Positions 8,422-17,596 of a stretch of 57,051 bases of DNA are shown in pieces. Below the pieces are notes generated by a model. The model was not told the origin of the DNA. It worked only from the letters and a program-made list of their open reading frames with translations, and did no database searches. The position numbers and the translations under genes are program-made. Every line of letters begins with the position of its first letter. Position 1 is the stretch's first letter. Source of the stretch: an uncultured Clostridia bacterium (lineage in GTDB: Bacteria > Bacillota > Clostridia > TANB77 > CAG-508); contig CASSLW010000009.1 of the NCBI GenBank assembly GCA_949443285.1, forward strand, positions 1 through 57,051. Reading direction: 5' to 3'.

Positions 8422-10647
8422 ATGAAAAATATTGATATTATCATACCAGTATATAATGCATACGAATATACAGAAGAATGCATAAAAAGCATTCTGAAGA
8501 CTACGGATTTAACAAAGCATACACTTGTATTGATAAATGACAAAAGTCCAGATGAAAAAATACAACCAATGCTTGAAAAATACAAAAATGAAAACAAAGA
8601 ACTAAATATTGTAGTGTTAGAAAATGAACAAAATATGGGATTTGTAAAAACAGTAAATAAAGGAATGCAATATTCAAAAAATGACGTAATCCTATTAAAT
8701 AGTGATACAGAAGTAACAAAAAATTGGATTGAAAAAATAGAAAAATGTGCATATTCAAATCAATATATTGCAACAGTAACACCACTTACAAATAATGGAA
8801 CAATTTGTTCTGTGCCTAATTTTGGAATTGACAACGAATTACCTGAAAATATGACATTAGAGCAATACGCTGAAATGATAGAAAAAATATCAAAAAGTCG
8901 TTATCCAGAACTAACAACAGGAAACGGATTTTGTATGTATATAAAAAGAGATGTAATAGAAGAAATCGGGCTATTTGACGACGAAACATTTGGAAAAGGA
9001 TATGGAGAAGAAAACGATTTTTGTTATCGTGCATTAGACTATGGTTATAGTAATGTTTTATGTGATGATACATTTATATATCATAAAGGAACCCAAAGCT
9101 TTAAAAAGGAGAATATGACAGAATCGAGAGCAGCATTAATAGAAGAACATATGAAACTATTAAGAGGGAAACATCCAATATATGTAGAAAAAACAGATCA
9201 ATTTATTGCAAATAATCCAATAAGAGATATCCAAGAAAATATTCAACTAAATATTTATATCTATAACAAAAAAAGAATATTATATTTAGTAAATGAATGG
9301 GAAGAAAACTTAGATATGACAGGAGGAACATCTTTACATATTAAAGACTTAATATTAAAAAACAATCAAGAAAATATAGCAAGTTTTGTATTAGCACCAG
9401 ACAAATATGATTTAGAAAGAGTAAAATTATATTTATATACAGACAAAGTTGCAAAAGAAATAGCTAATTTCAAAACAGATATGTTCAAATATGGACAAAT
9501 TCACTGTACTAATAAAAGATATTATGAAACAATGGAAATGTTATTTGATGTATTCAAATTTGACATATTACATGTTCATCATTTCTTATATCAAACGTTT
9601 GATGCAATTGAAATTGCAAAACAAAGAAATGTTTATAGTATTATGACACTTCACGATTTATATATGATATGCCCATCAATAAATATGGTATACAAAGATA
9701 AATTTTGCGAAATAGACCCCAAAAAAGATTGTGCAAAATGTATGCATGATAGACTAGGTGTAAATAGTGATATTGTAAGCAGTTGGAGAGAAAAATGTGA
9801 AAAGGTATTACAAAACTTTGACAAACTAATTGTGCCATCAGAAAATACAAAAAAACAGTATGAAAAAACATATCCAAATTTGAATATAGAAGTAGTAGAA
9901 CATGGCGTAGAAATAGTGAAAGTAGAAGAAAAGCCATATAAAGAAAAAGATACATTTGATATTGCATTTGTAGGTGCAATGGCAATTCATAAAGGAAGCA
10001 ATATTTTAAAAGAACTAATTAAAAAGTCAAACAATAAGAAAATAAGAATTCATTTATTTGGAAAACCAAATGATGAGGTTCTAAGTAAAAATACAGAAAA
10101 TTATACTAACCATGGACCTTATACAAGAGGTGAATTACCACAATTATTAGTAAATAATCAAATAGATTTAGTATGTATATTAACAACATGGCCAGAAACA
10201 TATTCTTATACTTTAACTGAAAGTTATATGGCAAAAGTGCCAATATTAACATTCAAATTAGGAGCAGTAGGAGACAGAGTAGAGAAAGATGAACTAGGTT
10301 GGACAATTGAGCCTAATTCAACATCAGCTCAGATACTAGAAAAAATACAAGAAATAATAAAAAATAAAGAAGAATATCAAAAAGTAAAAGAAAATTTCAA
10401 CAGATATGAATTCAAAAAAGTAGAAGAAATGCAAGAATATTATAAAAACTTATATGAAACAATAGAAACTAAAAATCAGCCAGCAAATATATATGAGTTA
10501 ATGGACTACAGAAGTAAGATTAGAGAAGCAGAATTTAATCAATATCAAGCAGATTATGGACATGTAGTACATAAATATGAAAAAATGAGAAACACAAAAA
10601 TGTGGAAAATAGCTAAAAAGCTAAAAGCAAAATTAAGGGGAAAATAA
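8422..10647 (+). CDS. Bifunctional GT2-GT4 glycosyltransferase fusion
   Basis: A 741-residue fusion. Residues 1-270 are a GT2 domain of the WbbL-rhamnosyltransferase type: IDIIIPVYN (4-12), NSDTEV (about 92-97) as metal site, and GYGEENDFCYR (about 192-202) with the catalytic acid. Residues about 285-700 are a GT-B fold group 1 enzyme: HVHHFLYQ, then GAMAIHKGSN (about 518-527) and ETYSYTLTESYMAKVP, containing the E-x7-E donor-binding pattern. Such fusions add two sugars in succession. A C-terminal helix carries the KMWKIAKKLK tail typical of this clade. The next gene starts two bases after the stop. Confidence 0.88.
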   Translation: MKNIDIIIPVYNAYEYTEECIKSILKTTDLTKHTLVLINDKSPDEKIQPMLEKYKNENKELNIVVLENEQNMGFVKTVNKGMQYSKNDVILLNSDTEVTKNWIEKIEKCAYSNQYIATVTPLTNNGTICSVPNFGIDNELPENMTLEQYAEMIEKISKSRYPELTTGNGFCMYIKRDVIEEIGLFDDETFGKGYGEENDFCYRALDYGYSNVLCDDTFIYHKGTQSFKKENMTESRAALIEEHMKLLRGKHPIYVEKTDQFIANNPIRDIQENIQLNIYIYNKKRILYLVNEWEENLDMTGGTSLHIKDLILKNNQENIASFVLAPDKYDLERVKLYLYTDKVAKEIANFKTDMFKYGQIHCTNKRYYETMEMLFDVFKFDILHVHHFLYQTFDAIEIAKQRNVYSIMTLHDLYMICPSINMVYKDKFCEIDPKKDCAKCMHDRLGVNSDIVSSWREKCEKVLQNFDKLIVPSENTKKQYEKTYPNLNIEVVEHGVEIVKVEEKPYKEKDTFDIAFVGAMAIHKGSNILKELIKKSNNKKIRIHLFGKPNDEVLSKNTENYTNHGPYTRGELPQLLVNNQIDLVCILTTWPETYSYTLTESYMAKVPILTFKLGAVGDRVEKDELGWTIEPNSTSAQILEKIQEIIKNKEEYQKVKENFNRYEFKKVEEMQEYYKNLYETIETKNQPANIYELMDYRSKIREAEFNQYQADYGHVVHKYEKMRNTKMWKIAKKLKAKLRGK

Positions 10648-10648
10648 A

Positions 10649-11677
10649 ATGGAGAAAAAGAAGAAAATATTTTATATAGATTTTATTAGAGTAATATCTA
10701 TGCTAATGATAGTAACTTATCACTTTTTTGCACATTTCTCAGAAAATAATATAGTAGGAGCTAATATAATATTTTCAAACGGAAAATGGGGATTAATAGG
10801 AGTAGCATTATTCTTTATGATTTCAGGAGCATCTTTGATGTATAACTATAAAGAAAAGTTAGAAATAAAGTCATATGCTAAAAAGAGATTTATAGGAATT
10901 TATCCGATGTTTTGGATAGCGTATATATCAATATTTATATACATTTTCTATTGCTCTAAACAAAGTGCATTTGTTGGCTCACCTTTAAAATTAATAATAT
11001 CTTTATTTGCAATGGACGGATATTTAAGCTCAATACTACCAACATTTTACCTAATAGGGGAATGGTTTTTAGGTTGTATAGTTTTAATATATGTACTATT
11101 TCCAATATTAAGAATTATAGTTAATAAATATCCAAAGTCAACTATTATAATAGCTACAATTATAAATTTATTAGTTTTACTATTCTATAAAAATGGAATA
11201 ATACCAATAAACCAAAATTTAATTGTATCTGTATATAGTTTTATACTAGGTATGTACCTAATAAATGTAAAAGAATTCAAATTATGGCAAGCAGGAATAG
11301 GTCTAGTTTTAGCAATAGCTGGATATATGCTACCAGCAAGCAATATGAATATTCAAGTTTTATTTGCTAATTTTGCAGCATATAGCTTATTCATAGTTTT
11401 GGCTTATATTGGTCAAAAGATAAGTAATTTAACTATTCAAAAAATATTTTCAATAATAGGAAAGTATTCATATGCAGTATTTTTAGTACATCATTATATA
11501 ATTATGAAAATAGAAAATACATTTCAAAATCGAACATATGGAATTTTTGGTACAATGTTATTATATTTTACAGTATGGTTTGTAATAATAATATTTGCAA
11601 AGATTTTGTATATGGCAAACAAAGGAGTATTAAATGTCTTTAAAAATGAAGAAAAGAAAATAGAGAAAGGAGCATAA
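10649..11677 (+). CDS. Membrane O-acyltransferase (acyltransferase 3 family)
   Basis: A 342-residue integral membrane protein with about ten hydrophobic segments. The N-terminal FYIDFIRVISMLMIVTYHFF contains the family's R-x(10)-H pattern in the first helix, where the histidine is catalytic. OafA/WecH-type enzymes transfer acetyl or other acyl groups to sugars of surface polymers. It starts two bases after the GT2-GT4 fusion, implying coupled translation. The acylated sugar is not identifiable. Confidence 0.88.
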   Translation: MEKKKKIFYIDFIRVISMLMIVTYHFFAHFSENNIVGANIIFSNGKWGLIGVALFFMISGASLMYNYKEKLEIKSYAKKRFIGIYPMFWIAYISIFIYIFYCSKQSAFVGSPLKLIISLFAMDGYLSSILPTFYLIGEWFLGCIVLIYVLFPILRIIVNKYPKSTIIIATIINLLVLLFYKNGIIPINQNLIVSVYSFILGMYLINVKEFKLWQAGIGLVLAIAGYMLPASNMNIQVLFANFAAYSLFIVLAYIGQKISNLTIQKIFSIIGKYSYAVFLVHHYIIMKIENTFQNRTYGIFGTMLLYFTVWFVIIIFAKILYMANKGVLNVFKNEEKKIEKGA

Positions 11678-11714
11678 GGTATATTTGAATTATTAAATAT
11701 ATCATACGAAGAAA

Positions 11715-12656
11715 ATGGAAAAAATATCAGTAATAGTTTCTTGTTATAATGAAGAGGAAAGTTTACCACTATTTTATGAAGAAATGGAAAGAGTAAGAAA
11801 AAAAGATTTTGAAAATGAAACAGAATTTGAATATATCTTTGTAAATGATGGCTCAAAAGACAAAACATTAGAAGTAATGAAAAAATTAGCAAAAGAAGAT
11901 AGCAAAGTTAGGTTTATATCTTTTTCTAGAAACTTTGGGAAAGAAGCCGCAATGCTAGCAGGATTAGAAGCAGCAGAAGGAGATTATATAACATTAATGG
12001 ATGCAGATTTGCAAGATCCACCAGCACTTTTAAAAAAGATGTATGATACAATAAAAAAAGAAGAATATGACCAAGTAGGAACCAGACGTGTGACAAGAAA
12101 AGGAGAACCGCCTATTCGCAGTTTTTTTGCAAGAATGTTCTATAAATTGATAAATAAAATGTCAAATGTAGAAATGGTAGACGGAGCAAGAGATTACAGA
12201 CTAATGACAAGACAAGTAGTGGATAGTATAATAGAAATGCAAGAATATAATCGTTTTTCAAAAGGATTGTTTAGTTTTGTGGGATATAAAACTAAATGGT
12301 TAGAATATGAAAACATAGAAAGAGTAGCAGGAGAAACTAAATGGTCATTTTGGAAGCTATTCAAATATGCAATAGAAGGAATAACAGCATTTTCAACAAC
12401 GCCACTAATAATATCTTCTGTTGTAGGATTACTATTTTGCTGTATTTCATTTTTATTAATAGTATTAATTATTATAAAGACATTAGTTTTTGGAGACCCA
12501 ACAAGCGGTTGGCCATCAATGATATGTATACTATTCTTTGTTAGTGGAATACAACTATTCTCATTAGGAATTATTGGACAATACCTAGCAAAAACGTACT
12601 TAGAAGTGAAAAAAAGACCAATTTATATTATAAAAGAAACAGAAAAAGATTTGTAA
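11715..12656 (+). CDS. Polyprenyl-phosphate glycosyltransferase (GtrB/DPM-like GT2)
   Basis: A 313-residue GT2 enzyme with N-terminal catalytic domain (ISVIVSCYNEEES at 4-16, DADLQDPP at about 96-103) and two C-terminal membrane helices (about 232-258 and 268-292). Proteins of this design load a hexose onto undecaprenyl phosphate for flipping and use by outer-face GT-C enzymes. Two GT-C-like proteins and a GtrA flippase occur downstream, so a complete side-branch glycosylation pathway is plausible. It has GAAG-type weak Shine-Dalgarno spacing only. Confidence 0.88.
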   Translation: MEKISVIVSCYNEEESLPLFYEEMERVRKKDFENETEFEYIFVNDGSKDKTLEVMKKLAKEDSKVRFISFSRNFGKEAAMLAGLEAAEGDYITLMDADLQDPPALLKKMYDTIKKEEYDQVGTRRVTRKGEPPIRSFFARMFYKLINKMSNVEMVDGARDYRLMTRQVVDSIIEMQEYNRFSKGLFSFVGYKTKWLEYENIERVAGETKWSFWKLFKYAIEGITAFSTTPLIISSVVGLLFCCISFLLIVLIIIKTLVFGDPTSGWPSMICILFFVSGIQLFSLGIIGQYLAKTYLEVKKRPIYIIKETEKDL

Positions 12657-12668
12657 AGGAGAGAAAAA

Positions 12669-13787
12669 ATGATAGATTTTAACGTGCCACCATATGTTGG
12701 TAAAGAAAAAGAATACATAGAGAAAGCTATAAAAAACAAAAAAATATGTGGAGATGGAGAATTCACAAAAAAATGCCATAAATGGATAGAAGAAAAGACA
12801 AATTCAAAGGCATTACTTACAACATCTTGTTCAAGTGCATTAGATATGTCAGCAATACTTGCAGATATCAAGCCAGGAGATGAAGTAATATTGCCTTCAT
12901 ATACATTTGTATCAACAGCAGATGCATTTGTATTAAGAGGAGCAACAGTAGTATTTGTAGATATTAGACCAGATACAATGAATATTGATGAAAAACTAAT
13001 AGAAGATGCAATAACTGAAAAAACAAAAGCAATAGTACCAGTACATTATGCAGGAGTAGCCTGTGAAATGGATACAATAATGGATATTGCAAAAAGACAT
13101 AACTTAGTAGTTGTAGAAGATGCAGCACAAGGAGTTATGAGTGAATATAAAGGAAGACCATTAGGAACAATAGGAGATTATGGATGTTACAGTTTCCACG
13201 AAACAAAGAACTACAGTATGGGTGAAGGTGGAGCATTACTTGTAAAAGATAATGACAAATTTGAAGAAGCTGAAATTATAAGAGAAAAAGGAACAGACCG
13301 TAGTAGATTTTTCAGAGGACAAGTAGATAAATATACTTGGGTGGCAGCAGGTTCATCATTTTTACCAAGTGATATAAATGCAGCATATTTATATGCACAA
13401 CTAGAGCAAGCAGATGAAATAAATAACAGTAGATTACATGCTTGGAACTTATATTACGAAAATTTAAAAGATGTAAAACAAATTGAATTACCATATGTTC
13501 CAAAAGAGTGCAAACACAATGCTCATATGTTTTATATAAAAGTAAAAGACATGGAAGAAAGAACAAGATTAATAAAATTCTTGAAAGAAAATGAAATAGC
13601 AACAGTATTTCATTACATCCCATTACATAGTGCACCAGCAGGAATTAAATATGGAAGATTTCATGGTGAAGATAAATATACAACAAAGGAAAGTGAAAGA
13701 TTATTAAGACTTCCAATGTATTATGGTTTAAAAGATGAAGAAGTATTAAAAGTTTGTGATAAAATTAAAGAATTCTATAAGAATTAG
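12669..13787 (+). CDS. wecE: Sugar aminotransferase, WecE/RffA type (DegT/DnrJ/EryC1/StrS family)
   Basis: PLP enzyme of 372 residues that aminates C4 of a dTDP-4-keto-6-deoxyhexose. The block VPVHYAGVACEMD is close to that of RffA/WecE, and the PLP lysine is in SFHETKNYSMGEGG (K about 181). The substrate could be supplied by RmlB (33318-34286), since dTDP-4-keto-6-deoxyglucose is shared with rhamnose synthesis. AGGAG lies 8 bases upstream. The following ATP-grasp ligase may act on the new amino group. Confidence 0.85.
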   Translation: MIDFNVPPYVGKEKEYIEKAIKNKKICGDGEFTKKCHKWIEEKTNSKALLTTSCSSALDMSAILADIKPGDEVILPSYTFVSTADAFVLRGATVVFVDIRPDTMNIDEKLIEDAITEKTKAIVPVHYAGVACEMDTIMDIAKRHNLVVVEDAAQGVMSEYKGRPLGTIGDYGCYSFHETKNYSMGEGGALLVKDNDKFEEAEIIREKGTDRSRFFRGQVDKYTWVAAGSSFLPSDINAAYLYAQLEQADEINNSRLHAWNLYYENLKDVKQIELPYVPKECKHNAHMFYIKVKDMEERTRLIKFLKENEIATVFHYIPLHSAPAGIKYGRFHGEDKYTTKESERLLRLPMYYGLKDEEVLKVCDKIKEFYKN

Positions 13788-13797
13788 GAGAATAATT

Positions 13798-14913
13798 ATG
13801 AAAGAAAAATTAGTTATAATAGGAGCAAATGACTTTCAAAATCAACTAATACTAAAAGCTAAAGAATTAGGTTATGAAACACATGTATTTGCTTGGCAAG
13901 ACGGTTCAATAGGAGAAAAAACAGCAGACTATTTTTATCCAATTAGTATAGTAGAAAAAGAACAAATACTAGAAAAATGCAAAGAAATAAAACCAGTTGG
14001 AATATGCTCAATAGCATCAGACTTAGCGACAATAACAGTAAATTATGTAGCAGAAAACTTAGGACTTCCTTGTAATCCAACAGCTAATACATTGCACTGC
14101 ACAAACAAATATGAAATGCGCAGAAAAATGAAAGAAAACAATGTAAAAACACCAGGTTTTGTGAAACTAAGCAATGACCCAAAAACTTGGAAAATAGAAG
14201 ACCTAAAATTTCCTATAATAGTAAAACCAACAGACAGGTCAGGAAGTAGAGGAATAACAAAAGTTCTAAATAAAGAAGAGCTAGAAAAAGCAGTACATTA
14301 TGCAACAAAAGACTCTTTTGAAAAAATGGCAATTGCAGAAGAATATATAGAAGGAGACGAATACAGCTGTGAATGTATTTCATATAAAGGGAAACACCAC
14401 TTTCTAGCATTTACAAAGAAATATACAACAGGAGCTCCAAACTTTATAGAAACAGGACACTGTGAACCATCAGATATAAAAGAAGAAAAACAAGAAGAAA
14501 TAAAACAAAATATATTTAAAGCACTAACAGCATTAAATATACAAAATGGAGCAAGCCATACAGAATTTAAAGTAGATGAAAAAGGAAACTTTGGAATTAT
14601 AGAAATAGGAGCAAGAATGGGCGGTGACTGTATTGGGTCAGATTTAGTCCAAATATCAACAGGATATGATTTTGTAAAAATGGTAATTGATGTAGCAGTG
14701 GGAAAAGAACCTAATTTTACAAAAACTACAATTCCAACAAAAGCAGTTATTAAATTTATATTTACAAAACAAGACCTAGAAGAAATGGAAAAATTCCAAA
14801 AAGAAAATCCAAAACAAATTTACAGAATAAGTGAAATGGAATTAGAAAATTTAGGCAAAACAACAGATAGTTCAAGCAGAATAGGGTATTATATATATAC
14901 ACCTGAAAAATAA
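13798..14913 (+). CDS. ATP-grasp ligase (carboxylate-amine ligase family)
   Basis: A 371-residue protein with the biotin-carboxylase-like three-part fold: an N-terminal Rossmann-like part (LVIIGANDFQNQ), an ATP-binding core (PIIVKPTDRSGSRGI, about 139-153) and the metal-binding end EIGARMGGDCIGSDLV (about 273-288). Such enzymes form amide bonds between a carboxylate and an amine. Lying just after a sugar aminotransferase, it may attach an amino acid or other acid to a 4-amino sugar; this is inferred. I chose the ATG at 13798 because TTAGGAG lies about 8 bases upstream, overlapping the end of the previous gene. Confidence 0.8.
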   Translation: MKEKLVIIGANDFQNQLILKAKELGYETHVFAWQDGSIGEKTADYFYPISIVEKEQILEKCKEIKPVGICSIASDLATITVNYVAENLGLPCNPTANTLHCTNKYEMRRKMKENNVKTPGFVKLSNDPKTWKIEDLKFPIIVKPTDRSGSRGITKVLNKEELEKAVHYATKDSFEKMAIAEEYIEGDEYSCECISYKGKHHFLAFTKKYTTGAPNFIETGHCEPSDIKEEKQEEIKQNIFKALTALNIQNGASHTEFKVDEKGNFGIIEIGARMGGDCIGSDLVQISTGYDFVKMVIDVAVGKEPNFTKTTIPTKAVIKFIFTKQDLEEMEKFQKENPKQIYRISEMELENLGKTTDSSSRIGYYIYTPEK

Positions 14914-14937
14914 TTCTATAAAAGGAGAAAAGAAAGT

Positions 14938-15930
14938 ATGGAAAAAAAGAAAATAATAGTTTTAGGTTCAGCGGGAAATTTAGGAATGTATTTTATAGAC
15001 TATCTAAATGAAAAATTAGATATGGAAAAATACGAAATAATAGCAACAGGGACAAAAGATGAATATCCATTTGAATTTTACAAAGGCAAATATGTAAAAT
15101 TAGATATAACAAAGGTAGACGATTTTGAAAAATTACCAAAAGAAAATGTACAAGCAGTTGTCGATTTTGCAGGAGTATTACCAGCATATTTATCAAAAGA
15201 TGACCCAAATAAATATATAGATGTTAATATAAAAGGAACATTAAATGTATTAGAATATTGCAGAAAAGTAAAAGCAGACAGAATTATATATACACAAACT
15301 TGGGCAGACTTAAATGGCTATTTAAAAGAAAAGAAACCATTAAAACCAGACTTATTAAGAAAACCAATACACACTGGTGACCACGCAATATATACAGTAA
15401 CAAAATGTGCAGCAGTAGAATTAATAGAGTGCTATCATCAAATGTATGGACTAAAAAACTTTATTTTTAGATTACCAAATATATATCTATATTCCCCAGA
15501 AATGTATTATTATGTGAATGGAGAGAAAAAATATATCTCTTATAGATATATAATACAAAGAGCAATGAAGGGTGAACCATTAGAAATGTGGGGAAATCCT
15601 GAATTAGGAAAAGACATTATATATGTAAAAGACTTATGCCAAATGATTTTTAAATCTCTTTTTGTAGACAGAGAAACTGGAACATATAATGCAGGAACAG
15701 GAATAAAAACAACAATGAGAGAACAAATAGAAGGAATAGTAAAAGTATTTTCTCCAAAAGAAAATCCATCAAAAATTATTGAATGCCCAGAAAAAAAGGA
15801 TTGTGATGATTTTGTTATGGATATTACAAATGCAAAAGAAGAACTAGGATATGAACCAGAATATGATTATATTGCATATCTAGAAGATTACAAGAAAGAA
15901 ATGGAATTAAATAGATTTACAAAAAAATAA
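14938..15930 (+). CDS. NAD-dependent nucleotide-sugar epimerase/dehydratase
   Basis: Extended short-chain dehydrogenase of 330 residues. It has the N-terminal dinucleotide motif GSAGNLG (9-15) and the catalytic YTVTK (about 152-156). The sequence TWADLNGY and the later AGTGIKTTMREQI are usual for sugar-nucleotide epimerases. No closer assignment is possible. It lies between the ATP-grasp ligase and a GT2 enzyme in an unbroken run of genes with AGGAG sites. Confidence 0.85.
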   Translation: MEKKKIIVLGSAGNLGMYFIDYLNEKLDMEKYEIIATGTKDEYPFEFYKGKYVKLDITKVDDFEKLPKENVQAVVDFAGVLPAYLSKDDPNKYIDVNIKGTLNVLEYCRKVKADRIIYTQTWADLNGYLKEKKPLKPDLLRKPIHTGDHAIYTVTKCAAVELIECYHQMYGLKNFIFRLPNIYLYSPEMYYYVNGEKKYISYRYIIQRAMKGEPLEMWGNPELGKDIIYVKDLCQMIFKSLFVDRETGTYNAGTGIKTTMREQIEGIVKVFSPKENPSKIIECPEKKDCDDFVMDITNAKEELGYEPEYDYIAYLEDYKKEMELNRFTKK

Positions 15931-15943
15931 AAGGTGGATGAAA

Positions 15944-16915
15944 ATGAACGAAGAAAACAAAAAAATAAGCTTTATAATACCATGTTATGGTAGTGAAAAA
16001 ACAGTAGGAATAGTAATAAAAGAAATTGACGAAGTAGTTAGCAAAAATCCTAAATATGACTATGAAGTAGTTGCTGTAAATGATAAATCTCCAGACAATG
16101 TTTGGGAAGTATTAAAAGGAATAGCAAAAGAAAATGAAAAAGTTAAAATAATAAATTTAGCAAAAAATATGAATAGACCAGGAGCTTTAATGGCAGGAAT
16201 GTCAAAAGCAACAGGAGATTATATAATATTAATGGATGATGATGGACAATGTCCAATGGAAAGTTTATGGGAACTAATAAAACCATTAGAAGAAGGACAT
16301 GATGTATCAATTGCAAAATATCCTAGTTACAAACAAAGCTTATTTAAAAGTTTTGGAACAATAGTAAACAGAAAAATGACAGAAATTATAATGGAAAAAC
16401 CAAAAGGATTAAACTTTACGAACTTCACAGCAATAAAAAAATATATTGTAGATGAGATATTAAAATATGAAAATCCATATCCATATATGACAGGACTTTT
16501 ATTAAGAACAACAAGTGATATTGTAAATGTACAAATGGAAGAAAGAGAAAGAATAACAGGAAGTACAAACTTTACATTTAAGAAGATGTTAAACTTATGG
16601 ATAAATGGTTTTACAGCATTTTCTGTAAAACCACTAAGAATATCAACAGTAATAGGTTTTATAATAGCTGTAATAGGATTTGTATATGGATTATTTATAA
16701 TAGCAAATAAATTATTCCTTCATACAAATATAGCACAAGGATATAGTTCTACAATGGCAGTACTATTGTTTATTGGTGGAATTATAATGCTTATGCTAGG
16801 AATGATAGGAGAATATCTAGGAAGAATTTATATATGTATTAATAATTCACCACAATATGTAATAAAAGAAATGTTTAATATAAAAGAAGGAGAAAAAAAT
16901 GAAGAAGATAAATAA
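15944..16915 (+). CDS. Undecaprenyl-phosphate GT2 glycosyltransferase (ArnC-like)
   Basis: GT2 domain (ISFIIPCYGSE, DDDGQCP at about 103-109) followed by two membrane helices (about 230-255 and 264-289), the plan of ArnC, which transfers a 4-amino sugar to undecaprenyl phosphate. The neighbouring WecE-type aminotransferase and ArnE/F-like small transporters make an amino-sugar lipid pathway attractive. Start chosen at 15944 (MNEENKK), since AAGGTGG ends 6 bases before it; an ATG at 15938 overlaps that site. The end overlaps the next gene by 17 bases. Confidence 0.88.
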   Translation: MNEENKKISFIIPCYGSEKTVGIVIKEIDEVVSKNPKYDYEVVAVNDKSPDNVWEVLKGIAKENEKVKIINLAKNMNRPGALMAGMSKATGDYIILMDDDGQCPMESLWELIKPLEEGHDVSIAKYPSYKQSLFKSFGTIVNRKMTEIIMEKPKGLNFTNFTAIKKYIVDEILKYENPYPYMTGLLLRTTSDIVNVQMEERERITGSTNFTFKKMLNLWINGFTAFSVKPLRISTVIGFIIAVIGFVYGLFIIANKLFLHTNIAQGYSSTMAVLLFIGGIIMLMLGMIGEYLGRIYICINNSPQYVIKEMFNIKEGEKNEEDK

Positions 16916-17240
16916 ATATGTATATTTACACTTATTGTTATTTTTCTTTTCATTCTGTGGAGTGTTTTCAAAACTAGCATCTGCAAATGAATTTTTATCA
17001 TTAAAATTCTGTATCTTTTACGGAGTTTCAATTATGATTTTAGGAATATATGCACTTCTTTGGCAACAAATACTAAAAAAATTCTCTTTAACAACTGCAT
17101 TTTTTAATAAAGCAGTTACAATCATATGGGGAATGTTATGGGGAGTATTGTTTTTTAAAGAAGCAATAACAATAAATATGATAATAGGAACAGTAATTGT
17201 ATTAGTAGGCGTAGGATTGGTGGTGAAAGATTATGAATAA
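16899..17240 (+). CDS. Small multidrug-resistance-like transporter subunit (ArnE/ArnF type), first of a pair
   Basis: A 113-residue protein with four predicted membrane helices and the EamA/SMR-like motif FNKAVTIIWGMLWGVLFFKE. ArnE and ArnF together flip undecaprenyl-phosphate aminoarabinose. Here two such small genes overlap by 8 bases directly after the ArnC-like gene, so a lipid-sugar flippase is the most economical reading. Function is inferred from order. Confidence 0.8.
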   Translation: MKKINKYVYLHLLLFFFSFCGVFSKLASANEFLSLKFCIFYGVSIMILGIYALLWQQILKKFSLTTAFFNKAVTIIWGMLWGVLFFKEAITINMIIGTVIVLVGVGLVVKDYE

Positions 17241-17577
17241 AGTATTAATATATTCAGGAATATACATTTTAGGAGTAATCATTTCAGCACTTGCACAAAT
17301 ATTATTAAAAAAATCAGCAGATGTAGAAAGAGAAAGTAAACTAAAAGAATATTTGAATTTTAAAACAATATTTGCATATAGTATATTTTTTGGAGCAACA
17401 TTATGCTCAGTATTTGCATATAAATATGTACCATTATCTATGGGACCAATTTTAGGAACAACAGAATACATATTTGTTGCAGTACTTAGTTACTTCTTGT
17501 TAAAAGAAAAAATAAGCAAAAAGAAATTATTAGGATTAATAACAATAATTGTAGGAGTATTAATTTTTTCACTATAA
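17233..17577 (+). CDS. Small multidrug-resistance-like transporter subunit, second of a pair
   Basis: A 114-residue protein with four predicted helices and a closing motif GPILGTTEYIFVAVLSYFLL followed by KEKISKKKLLGL, typical of EamA/SMR-family half-transporters. It overlaps the preceding subunit by 8 bases. Probably a heterodimer partner. Confidence 0.8.
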   Translation: MNKVLIYSGIYILGVIISALAQILLKKSADVERESKLKEYLNFKTIFAYSIFFGATLCSVFAYKYVPLSMGPILGTTEYIFVAVLSYFLLKEKISKKKLLGLITIIVGVLIFSL

Positions 17578-17596
17578 TAGATAAAAGGAGAAAAAC

